A stretch of 64,000 bases of DNA from Thermaerobacter sp. PB12/4term. Its GTDB lineage: Bacteria; Bacillota; Sulfobacillia; Thermaerobacterales; Thermaerobacteraceae. How positions within the stretch are numbered: the first letter of the stretch is position 1; each line of letters begins with the position of its first letter. Shown here one piece after another: positions 54,955 through 63,931 of the stretch. The notes beneath the pieces are model-generated. The model made no database searches. It was not told the origin of the DNA and was given only the letters and a program-made list of their open reading frames with translations. A program made the position numbers and the translations under genes. The DNA lies in the NCBI RefSeq assembly GCF_003403315.2, contig NZ_CP048407.1:372001-436000 (forward strand). The letters run 5' to 3'.

Positions 54955-56733
54955 ATGGCGCACGGCGGAACCCAGGCCGCGGTGGCAGGGCACGCGACGG
55001 GTGCAGCCCACCACCACGAGCCGCAGAGCTTCTGGCGCCGTTACATCTTCAGCACGGACCACAAGATCATCGCCATCCAGTACCTTCTGACGTCGCTGGT
55101 CATGGCGGCGGTGGGTGGCTTCCTGGCCATGCTGATGCGCGTGCAGCTGGGCTGGCCGGGGAAGGAGTGGCCGTTGCTGGAGGCCATCATGCCCAACGCC
55201 TTCAAGGGCGGGCAGATGAATCCGGACTTCTATTACGGGGCCATCACCATGCACGGCACCATCATGGTGTTCTTCTTCCTGACGACGGCCCTGAGCGGTG
55301 GGTTCGCCAACTTCCTGATCCCGCTGCAGATCGGTGCCCGGGACATGGCCTTCCCGGTTCTCAACATGCTGTCCTTCTGGGCGTTCCCGGTGTCCATCGC
55401 CTTCGCCCTGGCGTCCTTCTTCGTCCAGGGCGGCGCGCCGGGTACCGGTTGGACGGCCTACGTGCCCCTCAGCGACCGCGAGACGGCCGGCCAGACCCTC
55501 TGGCTGATCTCGGTATTCATCCTGATGCTGGCGTTCCTGGCGGGTGGCATCAACTACATCACGACCACCCTCAACATGCGCACCAAGGGCATGTCCTTCA
55601 GCCGGCTGCCCCTGACGGTGTGGGCGCTGTTCGTCACGGCGCTGGTCGGCCTGTTCGCCTTCCCGGCCCTGATGGCGGCGTCGTTGATGCTGATCTTCGA
55701 CCGGGTCGGCGGGACCCACTTCTTCGATCCGGCGGGCGGCGGCGACCCGATCCTGTGGCAGCACCTCTTCTGGTTCTTCGGGCATCCTGAGGTGTACATC
55801 GTCATCCTGCCGGCCATGGGCATCGTGTCCGAGGTCCTGGCGGCCCACGGCCGCAAGCCGGTCTTCGGCTACAAGTACATGGTCGGGTCGATCCTGACCA
55901 TCGCGGGCTTGAGCTTCCTCGTCTGGGGGCACCACATGTTCTCCAGCGGCATGAGCCCGACGCTGGGCAGCATCTTCATGGCGACGACCCTGGCCATCGC
56001 GATCCCGTCGGCCATCAAGACGTTCAACTGGCTGGCGACCATCTACCGGTCGAAGATGCGGTTCACGGCGGCGTCGCTGTACGCCATCGGCTTCGTGTCG
56101 CTGTTCATCACCGGCGGCCTGACGGGCATCATCCTGGGCAACCCGTCCGTCGACTTGTACTTCCATGACACGTACTTTGTCGTCGGCCACTTCCACTTCA
56201 TCATGGGAGCCGCGGCGCTGTTCGGCGTCTTCGCGGGGATCTACCACTGGTTCCCCAAGATGTTCGGCCGGATGATGAACGAGCGCCTGGGGAAGATCCA
56301 CTTCTGGCTGACGTTCCTGGGGATCTACGGCACCTTCTTCCCCATGCACTTCCTGGGGACGGCCGGGATGCCACGGAGGATCTACAACTGGGACGCCTAT
56401 CAATTCCTGGGTGACGTGGCGACGCTGAACCACGTGATCTCGATCTCGGCCTTCGTCTTGGGCGCCGCGCAGCTGATCTTCGCGTACAACCTGTTCTACA
56501 GCATGTTCCGGGGTCCGAAGGCCGAGCGGAACCCGTGGCAGGCCAACACGCTGGAGTGGTGGGCGCCGTCGCCGCCGCCCCACGGCAACTGGGATGAGGC
56601 GGAACCGGTGGTCTACCGCTGGCCGTACGAGTACAGCCCGAAGGATGCCCCGGAGGGCGTGGACCACATCCCGCAGTGGGTGCCCGAACCCGCGCTGGCC
56701 ACTGCTGGCGGGGACCGGGCCGGGTCGCGGTGA
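54955..56733 (+). CDS. ctaD: cytochrome c oxidase subunit I
   Basis: A 592-residue heme-copper oxidase core with 12 or more transmembrane helices. Heme a ligand H is in TMHGTIMVFFF, and CuB ligands are in FFGHPEVYIVILPA and the HH of WGHHMFSSG. The heme pair ligands are in FHDTYFVVGHFHFIMG. The HPEVY glutamate marks a type A1 proton pathway. ATG 54955 follows GAGAGGAGGAG. It reduces oxygen to water and pumps protons across the membrane, using heme A from CtaA/CtaB encoded next door. Confidence 0.97.
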   Translation: MAHGGTQAAVAGHATGAAHHHEPQSFWRRYIFSTDHKIIAIQYLLTSLVMAAVGGFLAMLMRVQLGWPGKEWPLLEAIMPNAFKGGQMNPDFYYGAITMHGTIMVFFFLTTALSGGFANFLIPLQIGARDMAFPVLNMLSFWAFPVSIAFALASFFVQGGAPGTGWTAYVPLSDRETAGQTLWLISVFILMLAFLAGGINYITTTLNMRTKGMSFSRLPLTVWALFVTALVGLFAFPALMAASLMLIFDRVGGTHFFDPAGGGDPILWQHLFWFFGHPEVYIVILPAMGIVSEVLAAHGRKPVFGYKYMVGSILTIAGLSFLVWGHHMFSSGMSPTLGSIFMATTLAIAIPSAIKTFNWLATIYRSKMRFTAASLYAIGFVSLFITGGLTGIILGNPSVDLYFHDTYFVVGHFHFIMGAAALFGVFAGIYHWFPKMFGRMMNERLGKIHFWLTFLGIYGTFFPMHFLGTAGMPRRIYNWDAYQFLGDVATLNHVISISAFVLGAAQLIFAYNLFYSMFRGPKAERNPWQANTLEWWAPSPPPHGNWDEAEPVVYRWPYEYSPKDAPEGVDHIPQWVPEPALATAGGDRAGSR

Positions 56734-56886
56734 GCGCATCGCCCGATTCGCGGGCCAAATGCCGGTAGGTGCCGGTAGGACCCGCGGGACCGGCTGGACG
56801 GCCCGGTGCAAGGGCATCCACGCGCCATGGCGAATCGGGAGGTACCGGTGCCGGCGGCCTGCCGCCGAGGTCAGGGGGTGAACCCG

Positions 56887-57606
56887 ATGGCGACAACGAC
56901 ACGGAAGCCGTCCCGAACCCGCCCGCGCACCCGCCCAGGCCGCCCGGCGGGGCGGCCGCCGGTGCCGGTGATCCCGGGGGGCCGGGCCGGTGAGCCGGTC
57001 CGGATCCCGCCCGGGGGCCCGGGTGGCGGCGGTGGCAACGGCCGCGCGCCCGGCGGCGGCGACGAGGAGGCGGCCCGCGCCCGGGCCGCGACCATGGCCA
57101 CCTGGATCGTCGTGGCGGCGGTCACCCTGATGTTCATGGGTTTCACCAGCACGTACGTGGTGCGCAGCGCGGAGCCCGGCTGGGCGCGCCAGGACCTGCC
57201 CTCCCTGCTGTGGTGGAACACGGCGGTCCTGCTGGCCAGCAGCGTCATCATGGAGGTGGCCCGCCGCCGGGCCGCCCGTGGCGCCGTCCAGGGCGCCCGG
57301 CGGGCGCTGGCCCTCACCCTGGTGCTGGGTGCCGCCTTCGTCGCGGGGCAGGTGACGGCGTGGTTGCAGTGGCTGGCTGCGGGTATCGCAGCGGCCGTCA
57401 GTACCCATGCGGCGTTCTTCTACCTGCTGACCGGTACCCATGCGGTCCACGTGGCCGGCGGCATGGGCGCGCTGATCTACGGCATGTGGCGGTTGGGGCG
57501 GCCTGGCACGACGGCGCAGCGGGCGGCGTCGCTGGCCAACATCGCCACGTACTGGCACTTCGTCGACGTGCTGTGGATCTACCTTTTCGCCTTGCTTCTC
57601 TGGTAA
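56887..57606 (+). CDS. cytochrome c oxidase subunit III family protein, copy 1
   Basis: A 239-residue protein. A disordered basic/Gly-rich N-terminal region (about 65 residues) precedes five hydrophobic segments. It ends HFVDVLWIYLFALLLW, the canonical subunit III C terminus, and has HAVHVAGGMGALIY, the equivalent of the HG-x-HV motif. It lacks the usual SEV-like helix I residues, which copy 2 has in modified form. ATG 56887 is chosen; GTG 56878 nine bases upstream also has well-spaced GAGG, so the exact start is open. A second subunit III gene follows 16 bp later. Confidence 0.85.
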   Translation: MATTTRKPSRTRPRTRPGRPAGRPPVPVIPGGRAGEPVRIPPGGPGGGGGNGRAPGGGDEEAARARAATMATWIVVAAVTLMFMGFTSTYVVRSAEPGWARQDLPSLLWWNTAVLLASSVIMEVARRRAARGAVQGARRALALTLVLGAAFVAGQVTAWLQWLAAGIAAAVSTHAAFFYLLTGTHAVHVAGGMGALIYGMWRLGRPGTTAQRAASLANIATYWHFVDVLWIYLFALLLW

Positions 57607-57622
57607 CGACGGGGGTGTCGGC

Positions 57623-58267
<645 letters not shown>

Positions 58268-58296
58268 GTTTGCTGGCGAGGAAGGAGGGGCGCCCG

Positions 58297-58605
58297 GTGA
58301 GTGGTTCCACGGAGCATGCGCTGGAGCATGGCCACGGCCTCGAGCACGATCACGGCAACCGGCTGTACTTCACCACCTGGCTGTGGCTGCTGGTGATCAC
58401 CGTGCTGGAGGTGGGCGTGGTCCTGTTCCACCTGCCCAGGGCCCTGCTGGTGGGCATCCTGCTGCTGATGACGGTGCTGAAGTCGGTGCTGATCGTCGCC
58501 AACTTCATGCACCTGCGTTTCGAGAAGCTCAACATGATCTACGTCATCATCACGCCGATGATCTTCGCGCTGATCATGTGGTACGGCGTGGCGCTGGACT
58601 ACTGA
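58297..58605 (+). CDS. ctaF: cytochrome c oxidase subunit IV
   Basis: A 102-residue membrane protein with a His-rich N terminus and three transmembrane helices, ending NFMHLRFEKLNMIYVIITP, then FALIMWYGVALDY. This is the prokaryotic subunit IV (COX4 pro) pattern. GTG 58297 follows GGAAGGAGGGG. It stabilises the oxidase. It is the last canonical gene of the ctaC-D-E-E-F operon; a hairpin follows at 58644. Confidence 0.88.
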   Translation: MSGSTEHALEHGHGLEHDHGNRLYFTTWLWLLVITVLEVGVVLFHLPRALLVGILLLMTVLKSVLIVANFMHLRFEKLNMIYVIITPMIFALIMWYGVALDY

Positions 58606-58643
58606 GCGGGCGGGAAGGGTTCTCCGGAGGCACGGCTGCGGAA

Positions 58644-58681
58644 GGAGCAGGGCCGCGACACCCGTCGCGGCCCTGTGCTCC
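58644..58681 (+). terminator. hairpin after subunit IV
   Basis: GGAGCAGGGCCGCGA (58644-58658) pairs with 58665-58681, with a two-base bulge. No T-tract, and the next gene starts 18 bp later, so it may attenuate rather than end transcription. Confidence 0.5.
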
Positions 58682-58698
58682 CGGAGGGGGAAGGCGAT

Positions 58699-58908
58699 AT
58701 GACGCCCCTGGAACTGGCCAGCCACTGGACAAGCGGCGCGCAGCTGCCCAAGGCGTTCCTGCTGATCATGCTGGGGGTGACGTACGGGCTCATCGTGCTG
58801 CTGGGAATCGGCGCCTACCGGCTGCTGAAAGGTGGCCAGCGCCCGCCGGACGATCCCGGCAGGCCGCCGGAGCCGTCGGGGCGGGACCGGCAGACCGGCA
58901 GGCCGTAG
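58699..58908 (+). CDS. small single-pass membrane protein, oxidase-linked
   Basis: A 69-residue protein with one transmembrane helix (about 20-42, FLLIMLGVTYGLIVLLGIGAY) and a basic Pro/Arg tail in the cytoplasm. ATG 58699 follows GGAGGGGGAAGG. Its position at the end of the oxidase operon suggests an accessory or assembly subunit. No family is recognised; a hairpin separates it from subunit IV. Confidence 0.6.
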   Translation: MTPLELASHWTSGAQLPKAFLLIMLGVTYGLIVLLGIGAYRLLKGGQRPPDDPGRPPEPSGRDRQTGRP

Positions 58909-59085
58909 CGCCGTGACGGCGCGGGCAGGTCGGGATGGGCGCAGGCAGGGCCGGGCAGGGCATGGATGGATCGGGGAGATCGGACCGGAGTGCAGGCGGG
59001 CGGTGCCCCACGGCACCGCGCGCCCGTTTGACGCCGGCCATCTCACAGGTTGCCGCCCCGGCACCTACCTGGCCCGGGGACCTAC

Positions 59086-59931
59086 CTACCGGTAGCGGTC
59101 GCCCAGGAACAGCTGAACCACCAGGACGCCGTACGGAATGGGCACCACTGTCACGCCGATGGCGTCGTGGCTGGGGTTGAGCAGATTGGCCCGGTGCCCT
59201 TCGCTCGCCATGAGCTGCAGATGGGCCCGGTCCACGTCCCGCGACATGGCCAGGTTCTCCGCGCCCATGACCCGGGCCGAGATTCCCGCGCGCCGTTCCA
59301 TCTCATAGGGCGAGCCGTAGGTTGGGGATACGTGGTCGAAATAGCCGCGGGCGCGGAGGTCCTCGGCCTTCAGCCGGGCCAGCCGCACCAGATCCGGGTC
59401 GACGGCCAGGGCCGGGAGCCCGCGGTCACGGCGCGCGTCGTTCACGAGGTCCACCAGGTGTTTCTCCGCGGCCGTCAGGGCCGGCCGTACGGCGGGACTG
59501 GACGGAGACGGCGCCGCCGGGGCAGGGGTGGACGGCGCGGAACCCGGCGCATTGCCGCGGGGCGTCGGCGCCGCCGGGGCCGCCGGGGTGCTGCCGCCCG
59601 CCGGTGCCGGCGGGGTGGCGGGTCCTGCCGTCCCGCTGGCCGAACGCTGGCGGAGGATGGCCAGTTTCCAGTCGTAGTACCAGGACGGGGAGCCGGCAGC
59701 GACCGGGCGGGCCGTGTCCACGGCCTGGTTACCCGTGCCAGGGAGGGGCACGGTTTGCTGGGGCTGCTGGACCGGGGCGGGAGCCGGTGGGCTGGCGGTC
59801 CGGACCGCGGCAGGTGCGGACGGAGACCGGACCAGATACCACGATGCCTGGGCGGGGCTTGCGGTAACGGCCATCAGGAGCAGGGCCGCCGCCGTTGCGG
59901 CGGCGCGCCGCCAAAGAGAGGTCCTTTCCAT
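59086..59931 (-). CDS. secreted CAP-domain protein (YkwD-like)
   Basis: A 281-residue exported protein. A signal peptide (RRAAATAAALLLMAVTASPAQAS) precedes a Pro/Ala-rich linker (about 30-155) and a C-terminal CAP/SCP domain: KHLVDLVNDARRDRGLPAL, YFDHVSPTYGSPYEMERRAG, GAENLAMSRDV and SEGHRANLLNP. Bacterial YkwD/SafA-associated CAP proteins are found in spore coats or at the cell surface; the function is unclear. ATG 59931 follows GGGGAGGG. Expression is presumably independent, since its neighbour on the same strand starts 1.9 kb upstream. Confidence 0.88.
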   Translation of the reverse strand: MERTSLWRRAAATAAALLLMAVTASPAQASWYLVRSPSAPAAVRTASPPAPAPVQQPQQTVPLPGTGNQAVDTARPVAAGSPSWYYDWKLAILRQRSASGTAGPATPPAPAGGSTPAAPAAPTPRGNAPGSAPSTPAPAAPSPSSPAVRPALTAAEKHLVDLVNDARRDRGLPALAVDPDLVRLARLKAEDLRARGYFDHVSPTYGSPYEMERRAGISARVMGAENLAMSRDVDRAHLQLMASEGHRANLLNPSHDAIGVTVVPIPYGVLVVQLFLGDRYR

Positions 59932-60096
59932 AAAATCCCTCCCCTTTTGAGTGGAACCCAGCATCCATTGTTCAGATCTGCAGCACGAGGGGCAAACGCT
60001 TGAGTTGGCATCGTACCGGCAGAGGAGAGAAGGGACGCCGCCGGGGAGGGCTGTCCGTACGGCCAGGCATCTTTCGAAGCACATGGAAGAATCCGG

Positions 60097-61845
60097 CTAG
60101 CGGTGGGAGCCACGGGGGAACGGGCTTCTGCCCGGCCTGGCGAGCTGGCCCAGCGCCGGCACCGCCCGTGGAGGCCTCGGACCTCCCTGTGCGGGTTCCG
60201 GCGCAGGCTCCCCGGAAGGGCCCGTGGCCGGGAGCGCCTTCATCCGAGGCGCCTCCACCTCCGCGGGCGGCGTCCCCTGGGAGGTCTCCCTGGGGGGTGG
60301 AGTCACCTGCAGGTCGGCCAGCCACCCGATGTCCACGGTTGTTCCGGCCTGGGCCGGCGGCGGGGGCAGTTCCGGAGCCTGGCCGGCCTCCGCCTCAGCG
60401 GGGGCCGGTTCTCCGGACTGCCGGCCGCGGGCTTTCCCGCATAGCTCCCCCTCCGGGGTGATCTGGACGAGGAGCCGCACCCCTTCGCCGGGCCCGGTTC
60501 CACCGGAACCGGCCAGAACCAGGGCGGCGCCCCCGGCGGGAGCCACCAACAGCCGCACCATGGCCCACGCCGCAGGGTGGCGACGGGCAGGGTGCCTGGT
60601 GGCGGGTCCTGCGCCGGGCGAGGCCGGCTGGCCGGTGGTGGGGCAAAGCGAGGAAAGGTCGAGATCGACCCATTCGGCGAGCCAGTAACCGTCCCCTTGA
60701 CGCCGCCAGATACCCAGCCAGAGCCCAGGACCGCCATGGTGGACCGGAGGGGCGCCTTCAGGTTGCCCGCCCTTCCGGGCCGCCGCCGTGCCGGGTTGCG
60801 GGGCGGGTTCCTCGGCGGCGAGCCGTTCCCCGGAAGGGATGGCGGTCGCCCCTGCGGGCGCCGGCCACGTTCCCCGCGGCAGCACCAGGAGCACCACGGG
60901 CGACGTGCCCCTGCACCAGCCGGCTGAAGCCGGCCGGGGGACCGGGCCGCTCTCTGCTCCGGCGCGGGCATGGGCGGCGGGGGTGGTCGGTCCCGGAAGA
61001 AGGTCCCGGACCCCCCCGGGGCCCCTCGGCCCTGCACCGGCGGCCGTGAAGCCAGCCCCCCTGCTTCCCGCGCCCGGGAGAGAATGGCGGGAGGCCGGAC
61101 CCGGATCGCCCGGCCCGGTGGGATGGGGCACCACCGGCTCGTCGCGCCACCGCTGCCGAAACCAGAGAACGCGCCACTCCCCCGCGATCCCGGCCATACC
61201 CTGGGCCGGTCCCGCCCGGAACCAGGGGACGAACACGGCCCGTCCCCGCGGGTCGCTGCAGGGAACGGCCATTAACACCCGCTCACCCCAGAGGGGCCTT
61301 ACCCGCGCCCCCCCGGCCGGGCCGCCCCCAGGATCGATCCACACATCCACGTCACCCGGATCGGACCCCCGTGCCCACCGGGTGAGAACCACCCAGGGCA
61401 CGGCCGGGGCGTTGCCCGTTCCCCCCGCTCCTGGATGCGGGAACCGGGTCTCCCGGGCAGGGGGGCCCCATCCGGCCCAGACCAGCGGCCCGCCCGCCGC
61501 CCGGCCCGCCACGGGGCCGGCTCGTCCCAGCCAGGGGGTTCCGGCGGCACCGGCGCCCGCCACCAGAAGAGGCTGTCCGGGCAGGGGCTGCCAGCTCCAC
61601 GGAGCGCCGTCTGGCCCGAGACCGAGGAGGACCAGGCCGGCGGCCGGGTCCGGGCCCCCTGGGACCTGGCCGGGCCGTGCAGGGAGCCCCGCTTCCGGGC
61701 TACCCACCACCGGTGGTCCGGCCATCCCCGGTTCAGGCTTTGGGGTGGCGGGAGTCACCCGCTCGTCCGCCGGAAGGGACGGCCCGTTTTCGTCGCCAGC
61801 GGGACCCTGCCCTGGACCACGGCCCCAGGGGCGATTGACGTCCAT
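60097..61845 (-). CDS. unrecognised Gly/Pro/Trp-rich protein
   Basis: A 582-residue protein starting at ATG 61845, after GGGAGGGTGCG. No signal peptide or transmembrane helix is obvious. It has regularly spaced beta-like hydrophobic blocks (VWIDPGGGPAGG, LMAVPCSDPRGRAVFVPW, LGIWRRQGDGYWLAEW, VRLLVQITPEGELCG) between low-complexity Gly/Pro/Ala spacers, as in a repeat-built surface or coat protein. No family recognised. It is divergent from the Cys-rich coat-like gene. The reading could be questioned because GC-rich antisense frames are long here, but the ribosome site and the blocks of aromatic residues favour this strand. Confidence 0.5.
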   Translation of the reverse strand: MDVNRPWGRGPGQGPAGDENGPSLPADERVTPATPKPEPGMAGPPVVGSPEAGLPARPGQVPGGPDPAAGLVLLGLGPDGAPWSWQPLPGQPLLVAGAGAAGTPWLGRAGPVAGRAAGGPLVWAGWGPPARETRFPHPGAGGTGNAPAVPWVVLTRWARGSDPGDVDVWIDPGGGPAGGARVRPLWGERVLMAVPCSDPRGRAVFVPWFRAGPAQGMAGIAGEWRVLWFRQRWRDEPVVPHPTGPGDPGPASRHSLPGAGSRGAGFTAAGAGPRGPGGVRDLLPGPTTPAAHARAGAESGPVPRPASAGWCRGTSPVVLLVLPRGTWPAPAGATAIPSGERLAAEEPAPQPGTAAARKGGQPEGAPPVHHGGPGLWLGIWRRQGDGYWLAEWVDLDLSSLCPTTGQPASPGAGPATRHPARRHPAAWAMVRLLVAPAGGAALVLAGSGGTGPGEGVRLLVQITPEGELCGKARGRQSGEPAPAEAEAGQAPELPPPPAQAGTTVDIGWLADLQVTPPPRETSQGTPPAEVEAPRMKALPATGPSGEPAPEPAQGGPRPPRAVPALGQLARPGRSPFPRGSHR

Positions 61846-62277
61846 GGGTCGCACCCTCCCCATCCCCCCAGGTCCTGCAAGCTTCTACGGCGGTCCTGGC
61901 CGGGCTATGCCACCCTTCGCCACGGGATGGCGGCCCAGCGGAGCGGGCCGCGCGACCACGCCCCGCCCCACCAAAGCCCCTGGCAGGGCGCGGCGACCGC
62001 CCAAGGGGCGTGGTGCAACCGGCCTCGCCCCGGGGACACGAACCCAATCTTGGCACCAGGCCGTGGCCACCCTGGAGGGCGGCTCATATAGCGGTAGCAG
62101 GCGAGGCGGGACGACCGGCCGGGCCTTGTGGGTCCGCCGGGTTGACCCATGGGCGGGCGCCGGGGGGCAAGCAGGGGCGCGAGCCCCCGCCGCACGCAAC
62201 GCGCCGGGTGCCCGGTGGTCCAAGGGGACTGGCGGGACCGGCTGAACACATCGGCCCACGGGGCAGGAGGGATCGTC
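61846..62277. other. divergent intergenic region before the Cys-rich gene
   Basis: About 430 bp without a supportable gene. TTGGCA occurs at 62050-62055 and CATATA at 62085-62090, but spacing does not fit a standard promoter. A strong ribosome site (GGAGGG) closes the region. Confidence 0.35.
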
Positions 62278-62913
62278 GTGAGCGACGGAGTGCGGGTGCA
62301 GCAGGTCGATCAGGTGGTGCCCGGGCCATGCGACCCGGTGTACGGGTGCCCCGAGCCCACCGAGATCGTCTGCATCGAGACGGTCAAGGTCTACGACTTC
62401 TGTTTCCAGACGGACCGGCGGGAGAACGTGTGCTTCCCCATCCCCGCCGCGTTCCAGGGGATCCTGCCCTCCGACCTGGTGACCTGTGAGATCGTGCAGG
62501 TCACCTGCCAGGAGGTCTCGCGACAGGAGGACCCCAACAATCCCGGCTTTGCCGACGTGACCCTGCTGGTCACCGTGACCATGCAGTTCACCATCCGGCG
62601 CAATGACAACGTGGTCGCCCAGTTCGAGGATTCCTTTGGCTTCCTCAAGACGGTGTTGCTTTGCGCGCCGGAGGGGACGGTGATCCAGTGCGAGTCGGCC
62701 GGCTCGCGCTGCGGCCCGTGCGTGATCATCAACGGCCAGGTCTGCTGCGAGGTCGACCTGTGCCTGCTGATCCAGTCCAAGGCGCTGGTCAAGCTGCTGG
62801 TGCCGGCCTACGGCTTCTGCGTGCCGGCGCCCTGCGTCACCCTTCCCAAGCCGCCCCTGGTCTGCCCGCCGGAGAACCTGTTCCCCCCGCAGTGCGTGCC
62901 GCCCACGACCTGA
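62278..62913 (+). CDS. Cys-rich coat-like protein
   Basis: A 211-residue protein with 18 cysteines, no signal peptide and no transmembrane helix. It has a repeating beta-rich pattern: IETVKVYDFCFQ, ENVCFPIP, TCEIVQVTCQEVS, VTLLVTVTMQFTI, FGFLKTVLLCAPEG, QVCCEVDLC and YGFCVPAPC. The paired-Cys, beta-rich build resembles spore coat or exosporium proteins that cross-link by disulfides; this role is inference. GTG 62278 follows AGGAGGG. A strong hairpin follows at 62936. The neighbours are a surface-type group (Pro/Gly-rich protein, M23 domain protein). Confidence 0.72.
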   Translation: MSDGVRVQQVDQVVPGPCDPVYGCPEPTEIVCIETVKVYDFCFQTDRRENVCFPIPAAFQGILPSDLVTCEIVQVTCQEVSRQEDPNNPGFADVTLLVTVTMQFTIRRNDNVVAQFEDSFGFLKTVLLCAPEGTVIQCESAGSRCGPCVIINGQVCCEVDLCLLIQSKALVKLLVPAYGFCVPAPCVTLPKPPLVCPPENLFPPQCVPPTT

Positions 62914-62935
62914 CGAACCGGCGGCACCGGCGCAA

Positions 62936-62964
62936 GGGGCCGCACCGCTTGGCGGTGCGGCCCC
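62936..62964 (+). terminator. hairpin after the Cys-rich gene
   Basis: Perfect 12-bp stem (62936-62947 with 62953-62964) with a 5-nt loop, followed by TGCAGCTTCT. Few T residues, but likely ends the Cys-rich gene transcript. Confidence 0.62.
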
Positions 62965-63028
62965 TGCAGCTTCTGCGCCGGCTGCCAGGGGAGTCGAGCG
63001 GATGGCAAGGCGAAAGGAGGGTGGCCGC

Positions 63029-63874
63029 ATGTCACGGCCAGCCGGTCCGTGCTCCGGCTCCGGCCCCGGCCCCGCCAGGGCCGGCGCGAGGGGCACCGGG
63101 GGCCCGGGTGCCGGAGGAGCCGCCACAGGCCCTGGCCCCGGCGCCGGGCCCCATAGCCCGGCAAGCGGCGCGGCCCGCGGTCCGGCCCGCCACGTCACCC
63201 AGGGGGGCCGCGGCGGGAGCCCCCGTTCAACCCCTGGCGGGGCAAGCGGCACGTCCAGGGTTCCCGCTCCGGCCGGGCACGGCGAGCGGGATCAAGCGGG
63301 CCGGATGCCCCTGTCCCCAGCCGCCGGCCAGGCCCTGCGCCGGTGGGAGGCCACGGTACGGCCGCGGTACCCCGATCTCGACCCCCGGCTGCTGCGCCCC
63401 GATTTTTGCTTCCCGCTGCCCCGGGGCCGCTACCGGTTGGACCGGGACACCTTCGGTGATCCGCGGCACTGGACCCCTTCGGGCCCGCGCCCCAGGCCGC
63501 ATCAGGGCAACGACCTGCTGGCGGCCAGGGGGACGCCCGTCCGCTCGGTGGGGCCGGGCCGGGTCCTGGCCCGCGGCTGGAGCCCCTACGGGGGCTGGTT
63601 CATCCTGGTGGAGCTGGCCGGGACGGGCTACGCCGCCTACTACTCGCACCTGGACCGCTACGCTCCCGAGGTCCGGGTGGGGCAGCGGGTGCGGGAGGGA
63701 CAGGTCCTGGGGTACGTGGGCAACACGGGCTACGGCCCACCGGGGACCCGGGGCAAGTTCTGGCCCCACCTGCACTTCGAGTTGCGCCGGCAGGGCGGGC
63801 ACCCGGGGCCGGTGAACCCGTACCCTTATCTCCGGTACTGGGAGGCCCTGGCGGCCGCGGAAGGGGACGACTGA
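63029..63874 (+). CDS. M23-family peptidase domain protein without signal peptide
   Basis: A 281-residue protein. The first 90 or so residues are low-complexity Gly/Pro/Ala/Ser. The C-terminal domain is LytM/M23: HQGNDLLAARGTPV (H158, D162), YYSHLDRYAPEVRVGQRV and WPHLHFEL (H-x-H at about 247-249), so the zinc site is intact. M23 enzymes cut peptidoglycan cross-bridges and usually have a signal peptide; none is visible here. ATG 63029 follows AAAGGAGG; ATG 63002 upstream is weaker. It follows the Cys-rich gene by 115 bp and ends before a strong terminator. Confidence 0.85.
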   Translation: MSRPAGPCSGSGPGPARAGARGTGGPGAGGAATGPGPGAGPHSPASGAARGPARHVTQGGRGGSPRSTPGGASGTSRVPAPAGHGERDQAGRMPLSPAAGQALRRWEATVRPRYPDLDPRLLRPDFCFPLPRGRYRLDRDTFGDPRHWTPSGPRPRPHQGNDLLAARGTPVRSVGPGRVLARGWSPYGGWFILVELAGTGYAAYYSHLDRYAPEVRVGQRVREGQVLGYVGNTGYGPPGTRGKFWPHLHFELRRQGGHPGPVNPYPYLRYWEALAAAEGDD

Positions 63875-63897
63875 TCCCGGACCGGCCGGCCGAAAGG

Positions 63898-63931
63898 AAA
63901 AGGGGCCGGGCGGGGTGGCCCGGCCCCTTTT
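63898..63931. terminator. strong (bidirectional) intrinsic terminator
   Basis: AAAAGGGGCCGGG (63898-63910) pairs with CCCGGCCCCTTTT (63919-63931). It has both a 5' A run and a 3' T run, so it can work on both strands. It ends the M23 gene transcript. Confidence 0.9.

Noticed and set aside
62085-62092. CATATA as a sigma-K type -10 for the Cys-rich gene
   Set aside because: Does not match the CATA-n3-TA form at its last two bases and is about 190 bp from the start codon.
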